A stretch of 64,000 bases of DNA, taken from contig JAESPR010000128.1 in the NCBI GenBank assembly GCA_016765685.1, positions 1-64,000 of the forward strand, written 5' to 3'. The position numbers and the translations under genes are program-made. Numbering within the stretch: position 1 is the first letter of the stretch; every line of letters starts with the position of its first letter. This DNA is from Colwellia sp. Lineage in GTDB: Bacteria > Pseudomonadota > Gammaproteobacteria > Enterobacterales > Alteromonadaceae. This document shows positions 28,059 through 37,861 of this stretch, piece after piece. The notes beneath the pieces are model-generated. The model was not told the origin of the DNA. It made no database searches and saw nothing but the letters and a program-made list of their open reading frames with translations.

Positions 28059-29054
28059 TTAATTATTATCGTTATTTTGCAAACCAGTACTTTGTATAAC
28101 GTCTTCATTCTCATCTCGGGTAGTTATTCTAATACCGCCATTAGGCAAACGAATCACCTTAATTTCACCACGTTGTTCACCGGGTGCAACGACCTTAGTT
28201 ATCGCCTCAACATCTTTAACACTAATTGTGGGGGTATTTAATAAATTTGACCTTTCTAAGCCATACTTTGAAATTGCCACAACAACTTTTCTATTTTTTG
28301 CACGCCCTTGAGCAGTGGCATTATCGGCAGTTGGATAATATTGTCCATACCCCTCAATAGCCATTCTACCCGGATTCATTCCCAATTCTTCTAACACCCG
28401 TAAAATTGATGTTGCTCGATAAACAGACAACTCCCAATTCGATGAAAATATTTCTGTATTGATTGCTTGATCATCAGTATAGCCTCTTACCCGAACAAAG
28501 TTACTTACTTCACCAATAACATTAAAAATAACACTTAAAATACTGGTTGCTGAGTTAGTTGCAGAAGAAGAACCACTGGGAAACAATAAACCACTGTTCA
28601 ATTCTATTTCCAACCAATCACCGTCAATTTGTAGCTGAGCAAAACCCGATTCAACCAATTCATAAAGTGCCGCATGAAGCTCATTTTCTAAAGAAGTTAA
28701 ATTAGTGCCTACTTGTGAGTCGGAAATGTTAGAAAGGATTTGCTCACCTTCTAACAATTGCGGTCCCGCTTCATCAAGAATGCCATTACCAAATAACCTT
28801 TTATTCGACTTACTCGTATTCACAATAAGTATATCATCACCATGACCACGATTTTTAGGCTCATCATCGCTTGCCTGAAAAATACGGCCAACCGATTTGG
28901 TGATAGTGTCGAACGGTTTTTCATTGACCATTGCCATCGCATAAAGCACTACAAATAATGCGAATAACAAGGTCATGTAATCTGCATAAGACACCAACCA
29001 GCGATGCACGTTGTCATGTTCAACACTGTGTCTTCTATCTCGTAAACGGTTCAC
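28059..29054 (-). CDS. motD: Flagellar motor stator protein MotD (MotB family)
   Basis: A 331-residue stator subunit. The N-terminal membrane segment SYADYMTLLFALFVVLYAMA contains the essential ion-binding aspartate (Asp25). A plug/linker region and an OmpA-like peptidoglycan-binding domain follow (about 155-280, with VRGYTDDQ and the WELSVYRA motif). The C-terminal tail is longer than in MotB. The MotC/MotD layout within a che operon matches the second stator of Pseudomonas. Its start overlaps the motC stop by 4 bases. Confidence 0.9.
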   Translation of the reverse strand: MNRLRDRRHSVEHDNVHRWLVSYADYMTLLFALFVVLYAMAMVNEKPFDTITKSVGRIFQASDDEPKNRGHGDDILIVNTSKSNKRLFGNGILDEAGPQLLEGEQILSNISDSQVGTNLTSLENELHAALYELVESGFAQLQIDGDWLEIELNSGLLFPSGSSSATNSATSILSVIFNVIGEVSNFVRVRGYTDDQAINTEIFSSNWELSVYRATSILRVLEELGMNPGRMAIEGYGQYYPTADNATAQGRAKNRKVVVAISKYGLERSNLLNTPTISVKDVEAITKVVAPGEQRGEIKVIRLPNGGIRITTRDENEDVIQSTGLQNNDNN

Positions 29055-29797
29055 TGCTGTAACCTAAAGGCCGATAACTTGTTTTCGATAGCGTGAGGGT
29101 TCTCTCCATGAGCAATAGCAACTAACCCCTCTGAAACCATTTCTCGATACATGGTTTGCTGGTGAATTATTTCTCTGATTTTGTTAGCAACAGGCAAATA
29201 AATTAAGTTAGCGAAGCCAACACCATAAATGGTTGCAATAAATGCGGTTGCAATACCTTGACCAAGCAACGCAGGTTCAGTTAAGTTATTCATCGCATGA
29301 ATCAAACCTAACACTGCACCAAGAATTCCAATCGTTGGGCTATAACCCCCCATAGACTCAAATACATTGGCTGAACGCAAATTATGTTCTCGATAAATAT
29401 CTAAATCTAATTCAAGGGAAACTCTAAGATTTTCAATTTCCACCCCGTCTACCAGCAAATCTAATCCCTTTTGGGTATAACTATCTTCTTCATCAATGGC
29501 AATATTTTCAAGTACTAAATACCCTGATTCTCTTGATTTTTCAGCCCATAGAACTATTTTTTCAATACCTTCTTCAATGTCATATTTCGGTGGGGTAAAC
29601 ACCCACTTAAGTAGTGAAAGTGCATGAAGAAATTGACTGCTTGAAGACTGCAACATAACAGCCCCCAATGTACCACCAACCACGATAATAAACGCAGGTA
29701 ATTCAAAAAGGGCAGTAATTGAGCCACCATCTAAAGTAAAGCCTAAATATATAGCAAAAATTGCAACAAAAAGGCCAGCAATGCTGAGCCTATCCAT
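29051..29797 (-). CDS. motC: Flagellar motor stator protein MotC (MotA family)
   Basis: A 248-residue MotA-type protein with four membrane segments (about 4-22, 31-50, 145-165, 180-200). The cytoplasmic loop between segments 2 and 3 carries the charged residues that contact Fli[21 protein letters not shown] and the [20 protein letters not shown] helix are family blocks. The gene overlaps cheB upstream by 8 bases and motD downstream, which indicates coupled translation. Confidence 0.92.
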   Translation of the reverse strand: MDRLSIAGLFVAIFAIYLGFTLDGGSITALFELPAFIIVVGGTLGAVMLQSSSSQFLHALSLLKWVFTPPKYDIEEGIEKIVLWAEKSRESGYLVLENIAIDEEDSYTQKGLDLLVDGVEIENLRVSLELDLDIYREHNLRSANVFESMGGYSPTIGILGAVLGLIHAMNNLTEPALLGQGIATAFIATIYGVGFANLIYLPVANKIREIIHQQTMYREMVSEGLVAIAHGENPHAIENKLSAFRLQQ

Positions 29798-30917
29798 GTT
29801 TTATTTCCTTAAATATAGAGCTAGATATTGCCTCTAGCGGTAAAGATAGTTGTGAAATTCCTGCCGCAGTCACCGCTTGTGGCATACCATACACAACACA
29901 ACTTTGTTCGTCTTGTGCCCAAATAGTTGCGCCTTTTGTTTTTAACATACGAGCCCCCTCTCTGCCATCAGCGCCCATCCCCGTTAAAATAATCCCTAAG
30001 ACGTTACCACCAAAAATTTTAGCCGCGGAGCCAAAACTTACATCAACGCTAGGTTTAAAGGTTATTTTTGCTGAATTATCATCAATTATTTTAATTTTTG
30101 CTGCATTTTCTGTACCAGCAATAATCATTTGACGACCACCGGGTGCTAAATAAGCACAACCAGGCTTGAGAATGTCACCATCACTGGCTTCTTTAACATT
30201 AATTTTACATAAAGAATTTAGTCTGCTAGCAAAAGCATGGGTAAAAGTTGCCGGCATATGTTGGATCATAATAATTGGCAACGGAAAATCTTGAGGGAAC
30301 TGCGTCAATATTTTTTGCAGTGCTACCGGTCCTCCGGTAGATGTACCAATAGCCAGTAAACTATAATTTTTTCCCGAGGAAGCGGTTAATGTTGATGTTA
30401 TTGTTTTAGTGTTTGTCGGTGCTACCGATGAACCTAAAGACTTTCGAGTACTAATCCGAGCGTCTGAATTACGTAAACTAACAGGGCGACTGCTTGATAA
30501 ACTTCGCTTACTCGCGGGGGATTTTTTGGCTAGCTGTACAACCCGTTGGCGTAATAAGCTGCCCGCTTCATCACTATTTTGAGCAATTTCACTAAATTTT
30601 TTCGGTAAAAAATCTAAAGCACCCGCCTCTAGTGCTTCAAGGGTTGATTTAGCCCCTTGATGAGTTAATGAAGAAAACATTAAAATGGCAGTCGGCGACT
30701 GTGCCATTATTTTTTTTACCGCGGCAATGCCATTTAACACCGGCATTTCAATATCCATGGTAATCACATCTGGTTTAAGAGCAAGCGCTTTATCTACTGC
30801 TTCTTGGCCATTAACGGCCACATCAATAACATCTAATTGCGGATCTTTGTTAAGAATATCAGTGACTCGTCGTCTAAAAAAACTTGAATCATCAACAACG
30901 AGCACTTTGTAGGCCAT
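29790..30917 (-). CDS. cheB: Chemotaxis protein-glutamate methylesterase CheB
   Basis: A 375-residue response regulator-methylesterase that resets chemoreceptors. The receiver domain has the phospho-acceptor Asp55 (VITMDIEMP). A serine-rich linker (about 130-180) precedes the esterase domain with its catalytic triad motifs GTSTGGP (Ser), IQHMP (His) and GMGADG (Asp). It follows cheA by 33 bases. No CheR is in this cluster, so the methyltransferase must lie elsewhere. Confidence 0.95.
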   Translation of the reverse strand: MAYKVLVVDDSSFFRRRVTDILNKDPQLDVIDVAVNGQEAVDKALALKPDVITMDIEMPVLNGIAAVKKIMAQSPTAILMFSSLTHQGAKSTLEALEAGALDFLPKKFSEIAQNSDEAGSLLRQRVVQLAKKSPASKRSLSSSRPVSLRNSDARISTRKSLGSSVAPTNTKTITSTLTASSGKNYSLLAIGTSTGGPVALQKILTQFPQDFPLPIIMIQHMPATFTHAFASRLNSLCKINVKEASDGDILKPGCAYLAPGGRQMIIAGTENAAKIKIIDDNSAKITFKPSVDVSFGSAAKIFGGNVLGIILTGMGADGREGARMLKTKGATIWAQDEQSCVVYGMPQAVTAAGISQLSLPLEAISSSIFKEIKHG

Positions 30918-30950
30918 TTACTTCCTCTACTTCAAAAATTATTCTACTTG

Positions 30951-33065
30951 CTATGAGCGCAGTTTTTTATTTACCGGTGACTTTCTTGCATAGAATTTTA
31001 ACATGCTAGGAATATCAATAATTAAAGCGATACCACCATCACTAGTTATGGTAGCCCCTGCCATACCGGGAGTACCATGTAATAAGCGATCAAGTGGTTT
31101 TATTACCACCTCTTCTTGTCCTATTAGTCGGTCTACAACAAAAGCGACTTGTTGGTTGCCTAATTGCACGATGACAACATGACCTTTATCTCGAGCTTTC
31201 TCTTGATAGTTTCTCACCAACCATTGATCTAAATAAAACAAAGGGATCGCTTTTTCACGCACAATAATGGTTAGTTGACCATCAACGCTGTTGGTATTAG
31301 TTAAATCTAAATGGAATATTTCATTGACTGCAGCTAAGGCTAAAGCAAAGGTTTGCTCACCAATAACAACCATTAAGGTTGGTAAAATAGCTAAGGTCAA
31401 TGGTACTTTAATTTCTAAAACCGTACCTACGCCCATTTCTGAATCAATACTAACCGTGCCGTTTAGTTGGGTGATTTTGGTTTTAACCACATCCATGCCA
31501 ACGCCACGGCCAGATACTTCAGAAATTTCAGTTTTAGTAGAAAAACCTGGTGCAAAAATCAAGCTAAACGCTTCTTTGTTTGACATTCTGGCGGCGGTTT
31601 CAGCATCAAGTACCCCGCGGTCAATAGCAATACTTTTTAACTTTTCAGCATCCATACCCGCACCATCATCTTTAATGGTTAACAGAATATGATCCCCTTC
31701 TTGAGAGGCAGATAAAACCACAGTGCCTTGACGAGGTTTACCTAAAGCTTCACGAACATCGGGTTCTTCAACACCATGGTCAACTGAGTTTCGTACTAAA
31801 TGCACTAAAGGATCCGCTAATGCTTCAACTAAATTTTTGTCTAAATCGGTTTCTTCCCCCTCTAGCACTAATTGAATATCTTTGTTAAGACTGCGGGCTA
31901 AATCACGAACAACCCGAGGAAAACGACCAAATACTTTTTTAATTGGCTGCATGCGCGTTTTCATGACCGCACCTTGCAAATCAGTCGTGACCGCGTCTAA
32001 ATTTGAGACCGCTTTGGTTAAATCTTCATCATCAGAAATCAAACCTAAACTGGTCAAACGGTTCCTCACTAAGACTAATTCACCAACCATATTCATGATT
32101 TTATCAAGTCGTTTAGTATCAACACGTACGGTAGTTTCCCCCTGCGGTGCTGACGGTTGGGCAACTTTTTTTGCTGGGCTTGCTGAAGCTTTAGCGGCGG
32201 CTTTAGGTGCAGGCTTTGCTTTAGGTGTAGAGGCCTTAGCAACGAGCGGTTTAGCTACAGAAGTTGGAGCACTTGCCGCAACGACTGGTGCAACAGCTTT
32301 GTCGCTAATTTTAGGTGCATTACCTTTACCATGTAACTCATCAAGCAAGTTTTCAAATTCATCATCATTTATTTCATCAGTAGAAGCACCCGAACCAGGC
32401 GTTGAGTGGTTAACATCTGAAGAAAATGCACCTTGGCCATGCAGCTCATCTAATAAGGATTCAAATTCATCATCAGAAATTTCATTACCCTCTGCAATAT
32501 CAGAGCTGACAGAAGGTTTTTTAACAGCAGGTGGCGCAGAAGGACTTCCCCCACCATGTAACTCGTCAAGCAAGCGTTCAAACTCATCTTCACTCATATC
32601 ACTTGAATCAGACGCTGTTTCAACAACTGGCTCAGAAACAGCAACGTCAGACGCTGATACCGCAGGCTCTTGTCCTTCAGGCTTGCTCAGTCGATGTAAC
32701 TCTGCTAATAATTCAGCACTAGCAGGAACCAGTGGCTCTCTATTTTTCACTAACGTAAACATGTCATTCACGGTATCAAGGGCTGATAAAATGGTATCCA
32801 TCAATTCTGCGTTAACAGTGCGTTGCCCGTTACGAAGTAAATCAAATATATTTTCTGCGCCATGACAAACATCAACAAGTTCATTTAATGCAAGAAAACC
32901 TGCACCACCTTTGACGGTATGAAAACCTCGAAAAATAGCATTAAGTAACTCAGCATTATCAACATCATTCTCAAGTTCAACTAGTTGCTCCGACAGCAAT
33001 TCGAGTATTTCGCCTGCCTCGACTAAAAAGTCTTGTAGAATTTCTTCATCCGCTTCAAATGACAT
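30951..33065 (-). CDS. cheA: Chemotaxis histidine kinase CheA
   Basis: A 704-residue kinase. The P1 phosphotransfer domain has the phospho-histidine in FHTVKGGAGF (His49). The region 150-250 holds three spaced copies of a DDEFExLLDELHGxG motif (about 157-171, 197-210, 232-246) instead of an obvious P2 domain. An Ala/Lys/Pro linker (255-308), dimerisation (P3), ATP-binding (P4, with LVRNSVDHGVE and DDGAGMD) and CheW-like (P5) domains follow. The repeats occupy the region corresponding to the CheA LID that binds ParP in Vibrio; equating them is inference. Confidence 0.95.
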   Translation of the reverse strand: MSFEADEEILQDFLVEAGEILELLSEQLVELENDVDNAELLNAIFRGFHTVKGGAGFLALNELVDVCHGAENIFDLLRNGQRTVNAELMDTILSALDTVNDMFTLVKNREPLVPASAELLAELHRLSKPEGQEPAVSASDVAVSEPVVETASDSSDMSEDEFERLLDELHGGGSPSAPPAVKKPSVSSDIAEGNEISDDEFESLLDELHGQGAFSSDVNHSTPGSGASTDEINDDEFENLLDELHGKGNAPKISDKAVAPVVAASAPTSVAKPLVAKASTPKAKPAPKAAAKASASPAKKVAQPSAPQGETTVRVDTKRLDKIMNMVGELVLVRNRLTSLGLISDDEDLTKAVSNLDAVTTDLQGAVMKTRMQPIKKVFGRFPRVVRDLARSLNKDIQLVLEGEETDLDKNLVEALADPLVHLVRNSVDHGVEEPDVREALGKPRQGTVVLSASQEGDHILLTIKDDGAGMDAEKLKSIAIDRGVLDAETAARMSNKEAFSLIFAPGFSTKTEISEVSGRGVGMDVVKTKITQLNGTVSIDSEMGVGTVLEIKVPLTLAILPTLMVVIGEQTFALALAAVNEIFHLDLTNTNSVDGQLTIIVREKAIPLFYLDQWLVRNYQEKARDKGHVVIVQLGNQQVAFVVDRLIGQEEVVIKPLDRLLHGTPGMAGATITSDGGIALIIDIPSMLKFYARKSPVNKKLRS

Positions 33066-33078
33066 TCATTAACTCCCG

Positions 33079-33822
33079 TTAAAACCCTAAACTTGATAAT
33101 AGATCATCAACATCGTCTTGATCTTCAACAATATCGTCTCTATTTTCTTTATTGACTATTGGCCCTTCAACTAAATTATCACCTACTTTAGGCTTAGCAT
33201 TCCCTTGAATATTTTCCGCTGAAATCCCAAATGCAGTTAACATATTAATCAAACTATCTTCAACTTCACGTACTAAATCAATAACTTTACGAATTACCTG
33301 ACCCGTTAGATCTTGAAAATCTTGTGCCATTAATACATCAGTCATTAAACTATGGATACGTAAGGTTTCTTTACCCGTGGTTACTAACAAGGTATCGATA
33401 TCGACGCATAAACTTTTGAACTCTTTGAGATCTATTTCATTGTTCATCAGTTTAGTCCATGCTGGATTTACTGCACGAACTTGATTAGCAATATTATCAA
33501 CAACAGGAAAAATAGACTCAACCGCATCCATAGTTTTATTGGCTGCTTCTTCCGTGCGAGTAATAACATAATTCAAGCGTTCTTTCGCGTCAGGAATATC
33601 TGCTGTCGCCAAGTCATTTAACCTAGAGTCCAATTGAAAGTTTGTTAAAGAGTCATGTAATTGACGTGTTAACTTACCTATTTCTGCAAATAATTCAGAA
33701 TTGATTGGATTTTGAATCTCAGCAATAAGCTCATCGGCTTTTTCTTGCTGATCAGTTTCTATAAATTCAACCAAAGATTTGGCCTGCTCCAAAGAAACAC
33801 GACCCACCATTGCCATACTCAT
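33079..33822 (-). CDS. cheZ: CheY phosphatase CheZ
   Basis: A 247-residue helical protein that dephosphorylates CheY. The catalytic region MAQDFQDLTGQVIRKV contains the Asp and Gln of the DxxxQ motif. The C-terminal helix VDDLLSSLGF is the CheY-binding peptide. It lies between cheY (69-base gap) and cheA (13 bases), the usual order. Confidence 0.93.
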   Translation of the reverse strand: MSMAMVGRVSLEQAKSLVEFIETDQQEKADELIAEIQNPINSELFAEIGKLTRQLHDSLTNFQLDSRLNDLATADIPDAKERLNYVITRTEEAANKTMDAVESIFPVVDNIANQVRAVNPAWTKLMNNEIDLKEFKSLCVDIDTLLVTTGKETLRIHSLMTDVLMAQDFQDLTGQVIRKVIDLVREVEDSLINMLTAFGISAENIQGNAKPKVGDNLVEGPIVNKENRDDIVEDQDDVDDLLSSLGF

Positions 33823-33890
33823 GCAAAATCCTTAATACCAAATTTCATTAGTGAGTCTGTATTTAATCAGCTCGTCTAATTAAAATAAAA

Positions 33891-34274
33891 CTAACCTAAG
33901 CGTTCGAAAATTTTATCTAACTTAGTTTTTAGTGTTGCTGCCGTAAATGGTTTAACAATATAGCCATTGACACCCGCTTGAGCAGCCATAACAATTTGCT
34001 CTTTTTTGGCTTCAGCGGTGATTAAAAGTACAGGTATATGAGCTAAACTTGAATCAGCTCGTATTGCTTTTAATAAATCAATACCTTGCATTCCCGGCAT
34101 ATTCCAATCAGTTACCACGAAATCAAAATCACCACCTTGAAGCATGGGCAAGGCAGTACTGCCATCGTCCGCTTCTTGAATATTGGTGAAACCTAAATCG
34201 CGTAACAAATTTTTCACTATACGTCTCATGGTTGAAAAGTCATCAACAACAAGCACTTTCATATTTTTATCCAA
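33891..34274 (-). CDS. cheY: Chemotaxis response regulator CheY
   Basis: A 127-residue single-domain receiver that binds the flagellar switch. Asp11, Asp12 and the phospho-acceptor Asp56 (VVTDWNMPG) are present, as are the Thr of LLITAEA and Lys of IVKPF. The start is taken as TTG at 34274 because GGAGG lies 5 bases upstream and [10 protein letters not shown] matches homologues. The in-frame ATG at 34298 has no ribosome site. The gene follows fliA by 72 bases. Confidence 0.94.
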   Translation of the reverse strand: MDKNMKVLVVDDFSTMRRIVKNLLRDLGFTNIQEADDGSTALPMLQGGDFDFVVTDWNMPGMQGIDLLKAIRADSSLAHIPVLLITAEAKKEQIVMAAQAGVNGYIVKPFTAATLKTKLDKIFERLG

Positions 34275-34346
34275 GGCACCCTCCGGCGAAACATTCAAAA
34301 ATTTTATTGGTTAATACAGTTATTATTTTACTCATACTTCTTTTGC

Positions 34347-35066
34347 TCAACTTTGCCAACACTGCATGCGAGCTTTTAATCGATGCATTGCTTGGCTATG
34401 AATTTGGCTAACACGTGACTCACTTACATCAAGTACTTGGCCAATTTCACGTAAATTTAATTCTTCATCATAATATAGAGACAGTACTAAAGCTTCTCGC
34501 TCGGGTAAAGTACTAATACATTCACTAAGACCTTTTTTAAAAGCTCGGTGCTCAATATTTTGATATGGATCATCACCATGACAACTCTCATCAAACTTCA
34601 ACGCATCTTCACTTACCCCAAGGTCATCAATACCTAGTATTTTACCTGTACTGACCTCGCTTAATATATGATGGTACTCATTTAATGAAATATCAAGTTT
34701 TTCAGCAACTTCTATATCAGTTACATCTCGACCTAACTTTGCTTCTAACTGCTTAATGGCATCGCTGACCATACGGCTATTTTTATGAACTGACCTAGGA
34801 GTCCAATCTCCACGCCGTATTTCATCTAACATTGAGCCTCTAATACGTATACCCGCGAAGGTTTCAAAACTAGCCCCTTTGCTACTGTCAAAGTTGTTAG
34901 CCGCTTCAAATAAACCAATCATACCCGATTGAATTAAATCATCAACAATGACACTTGCTGGTAATCGAGCCAACAAATGATAAGCGATTCGTTTAACTAA
35001 CACGGTGTGCTGTTCAAGCAAAACCGTTTTATCAACGGGGTTATTATAGGCTTTAGCTTTAACCAC
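34347..35066 (-). CDS. fliA: Flagellar sigma factor FliA (sigma28)
   Basis: A 239-residue sigma28 that directs transcription of late flagellar and chemotaxis genes. Region 2 (DLIQSGMIGLFEAANNFD), region 3 and region 4 (LNLREIGQVLDVSESRVSQI) are all present, so it looks functional. The start is GTG at 35066; no strong ribosome site is seen, only GAG about 9 bases upstream. The whole upstream context beyond 35071 is an inverted-repeat element (35071-35336), so the native leader has probably been displaced. The sigma28 promoter at 60078-60104 is its likely target. Confidence 0.93.
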   Translation of the reverse strand: MVKAKAYNNPVDKTVLLEQHTVLVKRIAYHLLARLPASVIVDDLIQSGMIGLFEAANNFDSSKGASFETFAGIRIRGSMLDEIRRGDWTPRSVHKNSRMVSDAIKQLEAKLGRDVTDIEVAEKLDISLNEYHHILSEVSTGKILGIDDLGVSEDALKFDESCHGDDPYQNIEHRAFKKGLSECISTLPEREALVLSLYYDEELNLREIGQVLDVSESRVSQIHSQAMHRLKARMQCWQS

Positions 35067-35070
35067 TTTA

Positions 35071-35336
35071 TATACTCATGTTACTTCAAAATGTACGTTT
35101 CAGGACGACTGAGCAAGTCATGATCAAGGCGTATCTTTTTATTAATGGTTGCTCCCTTAAAAATAGATACAACGATGAACATGATTTGCTCAGTCGTCCC
35201 CGTAGGGCGAGTTTAAAAGGATTATATGCTGCGTTATTGATTTCGACAAGGGAACAACCATTCTCTTCAATCAACGCCTTGCATTTAAGCCTTTTAATTC
35301 TCGCTGAACTGTGCATTTCGAGGCAACATGAGTACA
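35071..35336. mobile_element. MITE-like folded inverted-repeat element upstream of fliA
   Basis: About 266 bases bounded by imperfect 33-bp terminal inverted repeats (35071-35103 and 35304-35336, about 6 mismatches). Inside are two further hairpins. Arms 35103-35137 and 35165-35199 share a perfect 14-bp start (GGACGACTGAGCAA), and arms lie near 35205-35243 and 35269-35305. A 14-bp near-match pair (35145-35158 / 35248-35261) links the two hairpin loops. Open frames on both strands here are symmetry artefacts; there is no transposase. It lies between flhG and fliA within one apparent operon, its end 5 bases from the fliA start. Confidence 0.75.
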
Positions 35337-35414
35337 CTATTCCCACCTAAATTATTTTAGAAACTATTTTGTCTGGTATTTATTTTTCAATAAACGATTA
35401 ACATTAATTAAAGC

Positions 35415-36257
35415 TTAATAATCGAGTAATTGTTCAATAAAAAACTCTAAGTGACCTGAAGCTTGATGTGGTATTGGCCAACTACTGACGTTTTTTGCTA
35501 AATCTTTAAATGCTATGGCGGCAGGAGATTCTGGAAATGCCTCTACAATAGCTTTTTGTTTTCGCACTGATTTTCGAATGTTTTCATCAAAGGGGATTAC
35601 GCTAACAAGTTCCAAAGCGACATCTAAAAATCTATCGGTAACTTTGGTCAATTTAGCAAATAATTGTTGCCCTTCTTTAGGGTTCCGCACCATATTAGCG
35701 ACCACTTTAAATTTAAACACGCCATGATCTCGGCTTAAAAGTTTCATTAAGGCATAACAATCAGTAATTGAAGTTGGCTCATCACAAACCACTAACATCA
35801 CATCTTGTGCGGCACGAGTGAAACTAAGCACCATGTCTGAAATACCCGCAGCAGTATCAACAATTAGCACATCAAACTGAGTTCGCATTTCACTAAAGGC
35901 ACGAATAAGGCCGGCATGTTCAGAAGGGGTTAAATCCACCATAGATTGAGAGCCAGAAGTGGCGGGTATAATTTTTATATTACTCGGACCGGTAATAATA
36001 ATATCATCAAGTTCACATTCACCTGATAATACATGGGAAAGGTTACGTTTTACCCTTAGCCCTAACATGACATCGACATTGGCTAAACCCAAATCGGCAT
36101 CGAGCACTAACACCCTTTTCCCTTGCTGTCCTAGTGCAATAGCTGTGTTTAGAGAGACGTTGGTTTTGCCAACACCGCCTTTACCACCCGAAACTGCGAT
36201 TACTTTAACTTTTTTTAAGTCCTGCATTTTTCTTAAGCCGCTCGCTTGATCTGACAT
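35415..36257 (-). CDS. flhG: MinD-like ATPase FlhG (FleN), flagellar number regulator
   Basis: A 280-residue ATPase that limits polar flagellar number, in Pseudomonas and Vibrio by antagonising FleQ/FlrA. The deviant Walker A SGGKGGVGKTN is near 20-30, the VLVLDADLGLANVD motif near 49, and DTAAGIS near 134. A short C-terminal tail replaces the MinD amphipathic helix. It is downstream of flhF (57 bases) as in other polar flagellates, and the MITE-like element follows it. Confidence 0.93.
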   Translation of the reverse strand: MSDQASGLRKMQDLKKVKVIAVSGGKGGVGKTNVSLNTAIALGQQGKRVLVLDADLGLANVDVMLGLRVKRNLSHVLSGECELDDIIITGPSNIKIIPATSGSQSMVDLTPSEHAGLIRAFSEMRTQFDVLIVDTAAGISDMVLSFTRAAQDVMLVVCDEPTSITDCYALMKLLSRDHGVFKFKVVANMVRNPKEGQQLFAKLTKVTDRFLDVALELVSVIPFDENIRKSVRKQKAIVEAFPESPAAIAFKDLAKNVSSWPIPHQASGHLEFFIEQLLDY

Positions 36258-36314
36258 TTATTTATTACTTCTTATTTTACAGCTTCAACTAAGAATACTT
36301 CAATTAAAATAAAC

Positions 36315-37850
36315 CTACATTACCACGACCGGAGTTATTGGCATTGGCCGCGCTGTTTGTTGGGCATAGGTTACCGTATTTTTAGCTGATTTCCTTGCCA
36401 TCTTATCTGCAAGCGTAACCAATTTCTCAGCATTTGCAACTTTAATATCTTCTGGAACTCTTTGCCCGTCAGTAAGATAACCTATTGGCAAGCCATTTTG
36501 AATTGAAGTTGTAATTATTTCGCCAATACTGACGCTTTCATCAAGTTTAGTATAAATACAACCCGATAACGGTACTTTTTTAAAGCGATCAACATTTTCT
36601 TGCATAACTTGTTGCTGGCTATTGGCTGCTAAGACTAAATAGTTTCTAATTCTAACTCTAGCATTAGCGACTAAGTTAGCTAAATTTTCCGCTAAACGGA
36701 TATCTCTTTGCCCCATGCCAGCAGTATCAATTAAAACTAATTTCTTTTTCGAAAATTGTTGTAGCAGTAGATCGAGTGCTTGGCTATCTTTCGCTAATTT
36801 TACTTGACAACCAATTATTTTTCCATAGGTAGCAAGCTGTTCAAAACCAGCAATTCGGTAGGTATCAGTTGAAATGAGAGCGACTTGTTCATGACCATGT
36901 ATTTGTGCAAAACGCGCCGCAAGTTTGGCAATAGTGGTAGTTTTTCCTACCCCTGTAGGTCCTACTAAGGCAACCACACCACCACGATGAATAATATCAT
37001 TTTGCGTGGTATTTAGCTGTTCGCTGATGAGTTTTGTGGCTTGTTGCCATGCTTGTGCTTCGTGATGTTCAGCGGGCACATAACCGGCGATTTGATCTGC
37101 GATTTGCTCATTCAAGCCTAATGCTAATAAACGTGTCACCAAAACCGCACGTTGGGGATCTTTTTGTGCCATATCTTGCCACATTAGACCGGACACTTGA
37201 TGTTCAAGCAACTGCCTGATAGATGCCATTTCTTGTTGCATTTTCTCAAAGTTTTGCTGGCTTACCTGACTGTTAGGCCATTCTTTCGATTGTGGAGATT
37301 GTAATTTCCTTGCCATTTCCTCTGCTTCTAGCGCGATAGGCTTTTCAAGCTGAACATGATCATTTTGACTCACATAAGAAGGTGCGGGAATAGTACCATC
37401 AGGTTTTGAGTGGCGTAGTCGTTGAGTAAAATTACGTAACTGTGCTTCAATATTATTTTCATCTTGTATTGAAATTTGACTAACTTGTGCTGTCGTTGGC
37501 TCTTGTGGATGTTGCACTTGTCGATTAAGTAACGCCGATAAACTATCCGCAGGAGCGGCTGTACTTGCTTCGTGACTTTCCCCTACTTGCAACTGACGTT
37601 CACCTGCTGGAGCAACAGCAGGTTCACTAAGACTGACAACATCATTAGACATTTCACGTACAGTTTCCGCCTCTGATTGAACCGGGGTACTTGCTTGCGG
37701 CACGGCTTGGCTATAATCAACCGCCGCCATTAACTCAACACCTTCAGGAATTTTTTTATTCGACATAATTACTGCATCTACGCCTAATTCGTCTTTTATT
37801 TGTGCTAATGCGCACCGCATATCTTTGCCAACAAAACGTCTAATTTTCAC
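36315..37850 (-). CDS. flhF: Flagellar SRP-like GTPase FlhF
   Basis: A 511-residue SRP-family GTPase that selects the pole for flagellar assembly. A B domain with a long polar Gln/Ser/Pro-rich region (about 50-200) precedes the NG domain, with G1 GPTGVGKTTT, STDTYRIAGFEQL and G3 IDTAGMGQRD. The start is GTG at 37850 because AAGGGG sits 6 bases before it and MKIRRFVGKDMR is the family N-terminus. It follows flhA, separated by a palindromic repeat. Confidence 0.93.
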   Translation of the reverse strand: MKIRRFVGKDMRCALAQIKDELGVDAVIMSNKKIPEGVELMAAVDYSQAVPQASTPVQSEAETVREMSNDVVSLSEPAVAPAGERQLQVGESHEASTAAPADSLSALLNRQVQHPQEPTTAQVSQISIQDENNIEAQLRNFTQRLRHSKPDGTIPAPSYVSQNDHVQLEKPIALEAEEMARKLQSPQSKEWPNSQVSQQNFEKMQQEMASIRQLLEHQVSGLMWQDMAQKDPQRAVLVTRLLALGLNEQIADQIAGYVPAEHHEAQAWQQATKLISEQLNTTQNDIIHRGGVVALVGPTGVGKTTTIAKLAARFAQIHGHEQVALISTDTYRIAGFEQLATYGKIIGCQVKLAKDSQALDLLLQQFSKKKLVLIDTAGMGQRDIRLAENLANLVANARVRIRNYLVLAANSQQQVMQENVDRFKKVPLSGCIYTKLDESVSIGEIITTSIQNGLPIGYLTDGQRVPEDIKVANAEKLVTLADKMARKSAKNTVTYAQQTARPMPITPVVVM

Positions 37851-37861
37851 AGCTAACCCCT

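Noticed and set aside
31882..32865. 327-codon plus-strand ORF antisense to cheA
   Set aside because: It is a serine/alanine-rich shadow of the repetitive CheA linker and P3 region; the cheA frame is clearly the real one.
35078..35350. ORFs of 90 and 86 codons on opposite strands between flhG and fliA
   Set aside because: Both lie within the inverted-repeat element; mirror-image open frames are expected from its symmetry, and neither translation resembles a protein family.
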